DNA of 64,000 nt, from assembly GCA_029449245.1 (NCBI GenBank), contig JANATF010000006.1, positions 2,470,573 through 2,534,572 of the forward strand. The letters run 5' to 3'. The position numbers and the translations under genes were made by a program. Below the pieces are notes generated by a model. That model did not search any database. It was not told where the DNA came from and saw only the letters and a list, made by a program, of their open reading frames with translations. Below, in pieces: positions 54,901 through 64,000 of the stretch. The stretch's first letter is position 1. Each line of letters opens with the position of its first letter. This DNA is from Mortierella alpina. Its lineage: Eukaryota; Mortierellomycota; Mortierellomycetes; Mortierellales; Mortierellaceae.

Positions 54901-55345
54901 CTGGCGTCTGTGTCATGAGGGTACCTGCTTACCTGACGCATGTTTCAATGTGGGTTTCTAGTGGCATAATTTGACGAGAGGGCTTCCTCTTCCACGTCGG
55001 GTTCGCTCAAGTAAGGTTCATCTGCGATGGCTTGCGTCCATCCCCAACCTCACCTTTTTCGGCGTGATCCTGCTTGCTATTTTGACCGTCCTTGCGCTCA
55101 AGGCTCTTGTAACCTCTACGGGCGATAGCCGATCTATTCAGCAGGAGCAGGAGCCCCACACTGTCTGGAAGTCATTTCAGGAAGACGCTCCGATGGCTAG
55201 ATACGACGCTCATGTGCAGTCGGTGCCTGTGTATCGATGGGAGAAGCCAGGCGCTACAGAGAACCCCCAAAGGCCGAGACATCGCCCCTCGCGAACAGCC
55301 GCAGCGGCCGATCCTGCCTATACGATCGATATTCAGGGAATCTAG
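51980..55345 (+). CDS. SMPD4: SMPD4 / neutral sphingomyelinase-3-like membrane protein
   Basis: Predicted 852 aa from nine exons (51980-52146, 52255-52399, 52493-52637, 52719-52801, 52901-53242, 53337-53686, 53794-54196, 54329-54868, 54962-55345), all in phase. The length matches animal SMPD4 (~866 aa). In animals it sits in the nuclear envelope/ER and is linked to sphingomyelin turnover and nuclear pore biology. The order of conserved blocks fits: SPLYELIRPRGVLMRFLL, YEMLPDSLPKR, LVKTTAPVGTQKT, NLTFNMLEYFVFYFAYAL, LYQEYLLYFLPH, LSISEFFIGTLVELWLGQN and SAYQCFRPQLYTFLQLGLKY. A C-terminal transmembrane helix (FFGVILLAILTVLALKAL) ends the fold, as in SMPD4. It does not share the DNase-I fold of the secreted sphingomyelinase at 8.9-10.2 kb. 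Whether it is an active lipase is disputed for the family. Confidence 0.87.
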
Positions 55346-55676
55346 TGAACATGCCATGTGCGAGCCATGTGCGAATACATCATAAACTTATGCATAGACT
55401 TTTTTTTTGCTTCCTTATGATGTGTAAAGCAAGTAAAGGCTGGGCGTCAAAAAAAAGAACAGCCCATTCTCAACCTTATTTCTTTGGCCATAAGAGGTTT
55501 CTTGTTCTCGCCCTCACTCCTTAGCGCTCCTTTGGCATTCCTCGAAGGGTCTCTTGGCATCAGTCCCCTTATACCCCTCTGTCCACTGCAACCGTCCTTC
55601 CTAGTTCCCACTCAGCATTACGCTGTGTCCTTTGCAACCATCCCAGAATTTACATCTGCGGGAAGCATCGTTCACA
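55346..55676. other. Intergenic region before the DUF900 hydrolase gene
   Basis: A 331-bp gap between two co-directional genes. CT-rich on the plus strand before the next start; no gene seen. Confidence 0.5.
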
Positions 55677-58573
55677 ATGCCCTCCTCCATTATTTCAGAC
55701 ATATCGGTCTCACCGAGGGAGCCTAGCATCGACACCATGATGCCAACCTTTCGCTACATGGTCCATAGAAAGCTCAGGCGCAAAGCTCATGGTAAAAAAG
55801 CACTCCTCCTCTACTTTGAACCGTAGCTCTCTCTCGTCAATACACAAAAGAGGAAGAAACTGACATTCCCGTAAAGGTCAGTATAGGAAGCACAGCACCC
55901 GACGTTACATCTTCTCGGCAATCGTTATCGGTCTCTTCTTGACTTTGATTGGCATAGGGGCGCAAAAGCTCGAAATTGCAAGGACCTGGCCGCAATTAGC
56001 CTTGATTGTTGTCCTCCTGTTGGCGATGATCTACATTGTGGTCAAGGTCTCGATCGTCATTCGGTGGTGCTTCTACTGGTTAGTGAATGAGAGACCCTTG
56101 CATGTCATAGGCCGTTCAGGAATCTTGTCTAATCGTATGTACCTGAATATGTATCATGACTACCCTAGGCTCGTGTTGGCAACACTTGTCCTGTTCGCGC
56201 TCGACCGAGACTCCCTTTTTGAAAAGATCCGACTTGGACCAGTGCCAGACCCCGATGGTGATACCATCCTGAAAGCCAAGATTGTGCTCATCGTTCTTGC
56301 TCTGCTGGAGGGGCTCACGCTTGGCGTGGTGTTCCTTCTTAGAGTGGCCTATCCGCGAATCATTCTGCGCGCAAGATGGCTCAATTGCAGGCGCTGGTGG
56401 CGGATAAAGGAGACACCCCAACCTCTATCTATAAGCGTCAACTACCGCACCATCATGTTCTCCTATCTGTCCTGGGACCCGGACGAGTATCGTCTACAGC
56501 GAAGTTCAGTGTCCTATGTCGGCGAGTTTGATGAACTTGGCAATCCGCATGGACTGGGAGAATGGACTGACCATACGTTCACAGGAGAGGCTCTCCAAGG
56601 TAAGCATCATGTCCTCAGTGCATCAGGAAAAATAATATGGCTTGAGCGCGCACTAACGGCTGCTGCTGTTCTCTAGGCATCTGGGAGCACGGGGTGCCCG
56701 TTGGACCCTTCAAGAGTCAAGAGTACGGTACGGGCAACGCCTTCAGCAACATCAGGATCGGATTTTGCAAAAACTCGACCGACAGGAACAACTCTACGAC
56801 ATTTAACTCGGCGCGTGATCCCGAAGGCATATCTTATGGTGCTGCATCTGTAGAGTGCTCGATCTCTGGGTAAGTCAAAGAGCCAGCGAGAGAAGACATT
56901 GAAACGAGCTATAACATTCACTCAAAGGCTACTTTATTGATTATATTTTCCTCTCAATGATATATCGCAGCAAGTTTTTCCATCACCTACCTTACGTCCG
57001 TGTCATGGGCGAGGCGATTCTACGCTCAGATCTGGAAAAGAAGACCAAGGACGACATTGCGGCTCCAGCTATTGTCCTGACATACCCGCTGTCATTTCTC
57101 TCGACGTTTGCTGAAAGTCTTCAGAGTCGACCATCCATTCGTGGAAGCTTTCGTGGGGTGTCCTCTCCGCGAAGTGCGCCCCTCTCGAAGTCGGTCGTCA
57201 TCCGATACACAGACAGAGGAATCTCTATCCCTGGATATATCAGGAGTAGACGGAAGACAGACCTCAACAGCGTCACGGTCCGGAGGGTCTGTCCGCCGAA
57301 TTTAGGGCTTGAGGGTCAACCTCTCACGGCTATAGATAGCCGTGAAGCCCGCGGCGGCGGCTCCAGCTCCCCAGGCCCTACACCAACTCTCGTGTTGCTT
57401 TCTAGTATCGAAGGAACAAGTAATGCAAGCATCACGAGTGACGACTCTGACAATGGTGTAGGAAAGCGGCATTTGCTCCTGGATGGTGGCGGTGAATCGG
57501 AAGACCGTGATCAAAGGCGTTCAATGGACAGGGAGAAGAGGAGGCGGATGAGTCAAATAGGGCTGACGGTCGAGGGTTGGAGGCACGTTCTCGATGTAGA
57601 TGGACGAGTTTCGTCCGCTCTGTCTGCTTCCCGCGCAGGATATGAAGCCTTGGTGTTCGTGCATGGATACAACTGTCCGTTGACGTATGGAATAGCAAGA
57701 CTGGGCCAACTTCTCTCGCTTGGAGAATTTCCTCCGTACATTAAGCCTTTTGTGTTCAGCTGGCCTTCGTCTGTCACCATGGGATACTTCAAAGCCAAAT
57801 CTGTAGGATGCTCGGATGATGTAGCCAAGGATTTGCAGCAGTTTCTTGCAGATCTTCGGGAAGCTGGATACCAGAGGGTTCACGTCTTGGCACACAGCAT
57901 GGGCGCACGCATTGTTCTTTCAGCGCTTCGCAAGGGCTATCTCAATGGAGCTTTGGCTGAGCGTGAGGTCGTGGACGTGGAATCTTCGTTCGCTTCAGCT
58001 GTCGGCAGTGATGCCGGACTGCGCTCGCGTAGGACAGTACGTTATCGCGACTCTATGCCAGGACACCATGGGCATTCTTTGAGCACCCGGAGTTTGGAGG
58101 CCGAAAACTCGGCTGGACCGATTCAGTTGGCCTCGTTTACGCTTTTGAACCCAGATGCGGATTTGGACATGTTCTTGGAGGAGGACTACTGGACGCTTTC
58201 AAAGTACTGTCCACACATCACTCTCTACGCGGATGCTCATGACGGCGCGCTCTTTTGGAGCGAAGTTCTGGGGCAAAAGAAATCGCTTGGACGACACCCT
58301 CGGACCCTCGTCTATGCGCCGACGGGCGAGGTTCTGGATGTGGATGTAATTGATACCACCAGCTTGGATGTCAACATTCATTCTATCCGCCATAACTTCT
58401 TTAATCTCAACCGCATGCTGGTCGATGACCTCTACGACGTTGTTGTCCTTGGTCGTCGGGCAAACGAGCGCGAGGGAAGACTTTCAAGTCGTTGGACCTT
58501 TTCTCCAGACGGCACTGAGAACGGCGAAGTGTATACCTTTCTATGCGCACCCAGCTACGTTGTGAACAAATAA
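55677..58573 (+). CDS. Membrane protein fused to MORN-like segment and DUF900 alpha/beta hydrolase
   Basis: Predicted 877 aa from four exons (55677-55791, 55877-56599, 56677-56869, 56971-58573), all in phase. N-terminal half: hydrophobic segments IFSAIVIGLFLTLIGIGA, LALIVVLLLAMIYIVVKV, a third around LVLATLVLFAL and IVLIVLALLEGLTLGVVFLL. Next comes a MORN-like stretch, VGEFDELGNPHGLGEWTDHT, continued in the next exon by GIWEHGVPVGPF. After a ~150-aa Ser/Arg-rich linker comes an alpha/beta hydrolase core of the DUF900 type: ALVFVHGYNC, PFVFSWPSS, the nucleophile elbow VLAHSMGARIVLSAL, and a late VNIHSIRHNFF that may carry the catalytic His. Two of the exon boundaries fall inside and just after the MORN segment. 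The substrate is unknown; an esterase or lipase is plausible. It lies 331 bp downstream of SMPD4 in the same orientation and is the last confident gene before the telomere. Confidence 0.82.
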
Positions 58574-60769
58574 ATAGGAGTGAGAACGAGAACGTAAAAA
58601 ATATGCTCACGCATGCAACCACACTCCCTTCCACACTCTCACTCATCAGCTTCCTTCACATCCGTCTTGAGCAGAGCCATCGCTTCGCCATCTATCTCCA
58701 CGTTCACGCAGCCACCCGCCCTTGCCCTTTTGATTTAATCACCGCTGCTCACGCACTCAAGGACGCCATCAGTAATTGCATCCATCGCCTTTTGTGTCAA
58801 CGCTGGCTTTTCCTCTCTCACTTTGCTCCCTAGGACTTCCCGCTCATCTCACCCCCGGCTTGACTCTCATTCTCACTTACCGACACAGCGATCCAACATC
58901 CTGAAGGGTTTGGATCGCAGGTGCACAGTTTTTAATTCTCAAAGCTGAACCAACACCATCTCCCCCAGAGGCGGCTTTCACCTTTCCGCTTCACCATTCA
59001 ACTCTTCTTGGCCATCGATGGCATTCACCAGAGCGCAGGACACCCCAGCAGCGCACACACACAACTTCTCCTCTCTCGTATTTTTCACGCTCTCTTTCTT
59101 GGCCTCGTCTTCGCGATGCCCTCACCATTCGACTTGCCTTTCTCTTTCTGCCAATAGAACCTTTCATTTTGCCATTCCACACTCTTCTCTCTCCCGTACG
59201 TCATGAAGCCCACATCTCTCTCCCGGACCAATTTCACCGAACGCACATTGTGAGCAAACCTCGCCGATGTCCTGATTGAGAGTAATCTTATCGACTCTTT
59301 TTGACCCTCACCTCCTGCTCTCATGATGCAACGAGTCATAAAGTCGTGTGAATCTACCACTCCGCTCTTTCTCTCTTCTGTTGACGACACCCACCAGAGA
59401 GCTAGCCCGCCTCAAAGAACGCGCATTCCCTAATATCTCTATTTAATTGCCTTTCTATCTCCATCCTTGGCCACTTTCGCGCTCTTTTCTCAGCGTCTTC
59501 TCTTTACTCAGTCAAGAGTTTTGCACGTCAGCTTTGATCGTACGCATAGTACTTCACCCTCGCCGAATGTAGCCTTCTCTTTTTATAGAGGCACAGTGAA
59601 AATCATCGATCTTTTTTTCTTTGTTTTGCCATTGCACAGACTTCATCTCTTCACGTCCTCAATGCGTATTTCTTATCTGTTCCTGTGCACCTCAGACGCG
59701 GCTTTGCTGACACGACATCCCACAATCTCACTCAACTCTTTATAACATCAGCCGCTTCGCTATTATTGCACACCCTTTCAACTCTTGCTTGTTCAAAATA
59801 AGTCCCACATCCCTCACTCAGCGTGTTCTTCTTGCCCCGAATTATCTCACTCGCGTCTTGAGTTGACACTACCCTGACACTCTTCCTCGCAGCCCATCTC
59901 TGCACTCACTGTCCTTCACTGTCTCTCTCACGCAGCGTTCTCATCACCGCGCTATTGAGCACCAGTAGCTTTCTCACGGAGTCTCGCGTCTATTTGCTCC
60001 TCAGGCACCTTACTCGCTTCATCATGGACCAAACACAAAATCGACACCATCCTCCCACAACCTACTTTTACCATTGCTCTCCCTTGATGAGGCGAGCAAG
60101 CCCTGAATCTTCTCCCACCTTTGCTTCCCTTGCCTTTCAACGATTGTCACCATCACAGGCAAAGATCTGCCACCTCATCCATATTTTTCCTTTCTTGCAT
60201 CTTCCTCTTTGCACATCTCTTCCTTCGCACCTCGCACATCGATGGCACGGTGCTCATCAAGTTCGCCTACATCTCTCAACACGTTCCTCACCCGCTTCAA
60301 ACTCGTGCATCCCCTTTGAACCACTACAAAAGAAAAAAAAGTGCGTCCACCTTCAGATCCACCTCGCCTTTGCTCATCCCCTCCGGATCACAACTCCCCT
60401 GCCTATGCTGCTCCATTGCCTTTACTCTCCAGCCCAGCCATACCTCGTTCTCCAAAGTTCCCATTGGTTAGCCCTTCCGTCTTATGCTGCCCTGGCCAGA
60501 TGGATCTTCTCTTCCACGAACACGAGATGCCTGGAGTGATTTGCGAAACGTACCTGTGGACAAAAAGGATCCGGGAATTCGACCGTCCAGCTGAACCAGT
60601 GCGACGAGTCTGGAAAGTAGCCAGCCGCAATCAACAACCTCTTCCGGTAATGTGGCAGGTACTGCAGCATGCTAGAACGAGGTCGTGACCAGAACTACTC
60701 CACCTTCCGACTCGACGCACTGGAGAAGCGCTACACATACTCGGGGGATAGAATGCGATGAAAAAAGTG
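58574..60769. other. Pyrimidine-rich subtelomeric region
   Basis: CT-rich on the plus strand for about 1.5 kb. Open frames (for example 60024-60539 and 60341-60688, the latter ending in a less biased stretch PVRRVWKVASRNQ) have no recognisable domain and no consistent splicing. A short gene starting near 60.0 kb is possible but not supported. Confidence 0.4.
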
Positions 60770-61101
60770 TTAGACTTTGACTACTACAGTCTCAGGAGAA
60801 CACGGTTTATGGCTCTCTATCCGGCGTCCACGCCAGCACTGACAATTGCGCTCGCTTTGACACCCTCTTTGGCCCAGTTGCTGTCGACACTCACATCTAC
60901 GCTGGCTATTGCATCTGATGCTGACAGTGACTGAGCCTTGGAAATAGCACTCGCCTAGGCAACTGACCAAGACCCTCGCGTAGGCACTGGCAAATTGTAC
61001 AGACACTGGCTGGACACCAACACTATGCCCAGAAAGCACTTACCCTAGGATCGTGGAGCAACAGCGATTGTTAGAGGGCCCTGCCTCTTGAGCAACTGCG
61101 T
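60770..61101 (-). CDS. Candidate Cys-rich exon pair in the subtelomere (tentative)
   Basis: Two segments join in phase on the minus strand: 61044-61101 (donor GTAAGT) and 60770-60920 (acceptor CTGTCAG), giving about 69 residues with nine Cys. The second segment contains a doubled motif, CNSQRRCEC and CQSERNCQC. An alternative splice of the same DNA gives a Cys-free ending instead, so the reading frame is not settled. No start codon was fixed. It may belong to the same broken or intron-rich locus as the signal-peptide exon at 62.5 kb. Confidence 0.2.
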
Positions 61102-61618
61102 CTGTACACTGTGACAAAGGCTACAGGGTGATAGTACCGTATCGAAGGTTGTTAGATACTTGTTCAATAAACACAACTTAGAGAAGGATCATCCTCATTC
61201 AATAGTTTAAATCCATGGTCGATTGGTTATACTTACCATCGCAATACGTGGCTTTCGCTTTCAACGACGCCCTTCCTTTGCGCTTTGTCCTCGCTGGCCG
61301 AGCGACCGATATCCTTGGCGTACTGAGAGGGAGATAATAGTCATAGAGCAAACGTCTGTGGGTTAGAAGACAACTCAGAGCCAATCCTCATTCAACAATG
61401 ACGTCCTCATAGAAAGTCGCATTCCAGTCTTTCTCACTTCGTACCTTCTGTGCTGCGCAACCGTCTTCATATACAGCTGTAAAAAAGAGTGTGTGTTTTT
61501 TGAAGTGGTTGTATCCACTGATTTTTAATAGTCTCCACTGACTGTGGTTTACTCCACTGTTTTTTATAGTGGTTGACTCCACTTTCACTTTGCCTTTGTA
61601 GAGCGAAGAAGTGATAAT

Positions 61619-61740
61619 CCCGCTACCTTGCCTTCCATGTTTAGCCAGCGGGGAAGTGGACCCGCTGCCTTGCCCTCGATTTGTTATAGCGAGAGGTTGC
61701 CCGCTGCCTTGACTTCCATTTTGCTAGCGACACTGAGGTA
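61619..61740. repeat. Degenerate ~40-bp tandem repeat
   Basis: Three imperfect units starting CCCGCTRCCTTG at 61619, 61661 and 61700. Just before them (61500-61590) several TCCACTG/AGTGG inverted pieces occur. Confidence 0.65.
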
Positions 61741-62371
61741 ATGAGAGAAAGCTAAAAAAAAAAAAGCTTGTCAATTGAGCTGGCTCATTCCTCATTTCAA
61801 GAAAACAGAGTTTGTGGAACTGCAGTGGCATGGTTTTTGATGAAAGAGGTGCTTGAGAGGCGTATCCAACGATATGAAGCTTACCTTGCGTGATGCTGAC
61901 AAGAGGTGAACGAGTAGCGAAGAGAGGAGGAAAGAAAGAAAAGCTTGTGCAGACTCCAGAGCATAAAATCACTTTTCTCGAGCCACTCAGCCGAAGACGC
62001 TGTCTCGCAAAGTGCAGACACGCCCGCGCATACTGTCGTTACACATAAGAGCAGAACAGCATCATCGTGAGCAGAGGGAATGTCAATGCAGTTGGTGAAT
62101 GAGTCAAGCCCATTCCAAATTTGATTCCTCAATGAGCGCTGCAATCCTGGTTTTTACCTCGTCCAGCGGTTTCCACCAATTTGCAAGCGAGCAAGCAAGG
62201 CTACTGCGATGCCATCATCCTGCTCCATGCTGCTAGTAAGACTAGGGGAAGCAGGCAACACAAGTCGAAAGAAAAGCTCTGCCAACTCTGCTTGTCCAGT
62301 CCAAAATACACAGACTCCAGGAAACCAAGGACCTTCCCAGATCCTATACTGCAAGCTGTGCTACCTCTTCC

Positions 62372-62405
62372 TGTGTGTGTGTGTGTGTGTGGGGGGGGGG
62401 GGGGG
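62372..62405. repeat. (GT)n followed by a G run
   Basis: About nine GT units followed by a run of about 15 G. Confidence 0.9.
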
Positions 62406-62419
62406 ATCATGAAGCTTAC

Positions 62420-62520
62420 CTTGCCTGTATCAAAGACGAGTAGGGGCGGGTGGCAGGAAAGGAGCAGGCAGGACGGAAGACAACGAGCATAAAGTAAGCC
62501 AAGGCTAAAATGCAGAGCAT
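62420..62520 (-). CDS. Candidate first exon with signal peptide (tentative)
   Basis: ATG at 62518-62520 opens a hydrophobic leader (MLCILALAYFMLVVF, then Ala-Cys-Ser) and reaches a good GTAAGC donor after 33 codons. A similar donor context (GCAAGGTAAGCTTCAT) recurs at about 61881-61896, so the exon may be duplicated. Downstream exons could not be phased confidently. It could be a secreted-protein gene or a degenerate copy of one. Confidence 0.25.
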
Positions 62521-62980
62521 ATGCGACTATTGATTAAAGGGTGTATTACAGCCTTCATTCTAAGACATACCTCTCTTCTCCCTCTTTCTCCCTTGGCTTT
62601 TCCTCTTCCCACCTTTCACGTCGTCACCTTCCACGTCCTCACCTTTACATCGCTAGCGTTCCTCTGCGCATCTTTCCTCTCTCCTCAGCATCCCCCCTGT
62701 GAGGCATGTCCTCGTCTGCGACAGCTCCTCGGTCAAAGTCCTCCGACAACTAACACTTTGCACTGTCCAGCAGTTCGTCCACTTTCATGAGCTTGTTTAC
62801 TCCCTGCACCCTTCTAAAACGACTGTAAGCTTCCCGCAGCATTTTCCATCCATACTGCCCTAACCTTCTTTACCACATACGCTTCCTCCACAAAAACACC
62901 ATCCTCTTAAGCGAGCCAGACATTTCATGACAGCAGAAGCAACCTCAAAGAGATGAAAGCACCTTCTCCCAAACTCTCTG

Positions 62981-63045
62981 TAAGTGCAAGGTCCCTCTAT
63001 AAGTGCAAGGCCACTCTCTAAGTGCAAGCTCTCCCTAAGTGCAAG
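62981..63045. repeat. TAAGTGCAAG array
   Basis: Four perfect TAAGTGCAAG copies at 62981, 63000, 63019 and 63036, spaced 19, 19 and 17 bp by C-rich spacers. Directly after it come two CCTCTGTAATT copies. Confidence 0.85.
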
Positions 63046-63122
63046 ACCCCCTTAAAATGAAAACTTCACTATTCGAATACCTCTGTAATTCGAAAACCTC
63101 TGTAATTGATTCACCTTTGCTA

Positions 63123-63500
63123 GAATTTCACACCTCATAAAGTTTCACACTTCCCCTATTTCCTATTTGAGAGCAATTGAAGGTGTATAATAGATCCCCA
63201 ACGCCCCCCGAAGCCCTAAATATTCGGTTGCTGAGATTTTCACACTTCTAAAAAGTTCACACTTCCTGGATTTTATATTTAAGAGCAATTGGAGGTGTAC
63301 AACAGTTCCCAAACATCTCTAGATCCCCAAAATGCATGGTGGCAGAGATTTTCACACGTGTTAAAAATGTCACACTTCCCCTATTTCTTGTTTGAAAGCA
63401 ATTCAAGGTGCGCAACTGTTACCCTACACACCTCAAAGCCCAAAATGCTTGGTTCCTAAGATTTTCACACTTGTCAAAAATTTCACACTACTGCATTTCA
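63123..63500. repeat. Subtelomeric ~112-bp satellite
   Basis: Units begin with GATTTTCACAC (or a close variant) near 63123, 63234, 63347 and 63460, a period of 111-113 bp. Each full unit also repeats TTCACACTTCC, GAGCAATTGAAGGTG-like and CCCCAAAATGC-like blocks. Three full copies and one partial copy are diverged but aligned by eye. Confidence 0.85.
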
Positions 63501-63534
63501 CAATTATTCTAAGAACTACTTCAGGCGTATTAAA

Positions 63535-63699
63535 TTTATTATGTGACTTGTCAATTTCATATCAATCAAATGAGCAAATGTCATTTGATGTTCCAATGTC
63601 AATTGATCGTATAATTTCATTTAATATTCGCCCTTCAATCGAGTGATTCATGTCATTTAACCTTGTCTTGTCATTTGAGAGCCCATTTTAAGGTTTATT
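63535..63699. other. AT-rich transition with TCATTTGA/TCAATTGA motifs
   Basis: Short palindrome-like octamers TCATTTGA, TCAATTGA and TCATTTAA recur between the satellite and the telomere. No coding potential was seen. Confidence 0.5.
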
Positions 63700-64000
63700 C
63701 TAGGGTTTTTTAGGGTTTTTTAGGGTTTTTTTAGGGTTTTTTAGGGTTTTTTTTAGGGTTTTTTAGGGTTTTTTAGGGTTTTTTAGGGTTTTTTAGGGTT
63801 TTTTTAGGGTTTTTTTAGGGTTTTTTAGGGTTTTTTAGGGTTTTTTAGGGTTTTTTAGGGTTTTTTAGGGTTTTTTAGGGTTTTTTAGGGTTTTTTAGGG
63901 TTTTTTAGGGTTTTTTAGGGTTTTTTAGGGTTTTTTAGGGTTTTTTAGGGTTTTTTAGGGTTTTTTTAGGGTTTTTTAGGGTTTTTTAGGGTTTTTAGGG
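63700..64000 (+). repeat. Telomere, (T6AGGG)n with variable T count
   Basis: A near-pure array of TTTTTTAGGG, with occasional copies carrying five, seven or eight T, runs to the last base. The G-rich strand reads 5'->3' towards the end, as expected at a right chromosome end. About thirty units are present. Confidence 0.93.

Noticed and set aside
62981-63500. CRISPR-like array of spaced repeats
   Set aside because: The repeats are 10 bp or diverged 112-bp units in a eukaryotic chromosome end, without cas genes or unique spacers of constant size.

Overview
The window looks like the right end of a chromosome from an early-diverging filamentous fungus. It is intron-dense: most introns are about 50-130 bp with GTRNGT donors and YAG acceptors. 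The gene set (coronin-7, a PX-domain SGK-type kinase, SMPD4, EFR3, RICTOR, a Nox-type NADPH oxidase, single-copy histone H3) suits Mucoromycota, most likely a Mortierella-like species. That placement is an inference from gene content and style, not from a search. The last ~300 bp are a pure T-rich/AGGG array reading 5'->3' towards the end, as a right telomere should.

Layout: a 5'-truncated oxysterol-binding protein (1-1832, +); a PX-AGC/SGK3-like kinase (2174-5431, -); a 3.5 kb stretch without a convincing gene; a secreted bacterial-type neutral sphingomyelinase (8936-10166, -); a poorly resolved hypothetical gene (about 12.1-14.4 kb, -); a small DUF1761-like membrane protein (-); replication factor C subunit Rfc2 (+); histone H3 (-) with a 5' UTR intron and an upstream 15-bp repeat cluster; coronin-7 (-); the TORC2 subunit RICTOR with 25 exons (+); EFR3 (-); a Ser-rich hypothetical protein and a 95-aa Cys-rich protein (+); an NADPH oxidase (-); a Ras guanine-nucleotide exchange factor, SMPD4 and a membrane/MORN/DUF900 hydrolase, all on + (46.4-58.6 kb). 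Beyond 58.6 kb lies a 5.4 kb subtelomere. It holds pyrimidine-rich DNA, degenerate duplicated exon-like units, short tandem arrays, a ~112-bp satellite and the telomere.

Functional links: several genes act at the plasma membrane and its lipids. They are an OSBP, two unrelated sphingomyelinase-type proteins, EFR3 (PI4-kinase anchor), RICTOR (TORC2) and a kinase of the class TORC2 phosphorylates, plus Nox and RasGEF signalling. There is no operon logic, because this is a eukaryote. Nearly all multi-exon models were checked for reading-frame phase across every junction, and exon totals divide by three. Exceptions are stated.

The best candidates for something new are the noncanonical 10-nt telomere repeat with its satellite, the membrane-MORN-hydrolase fusion, the H3 promoter repeat, an 11-nt terminal exon in the NADPH oxidase, and gene-like duplicated units in the subtelomere.
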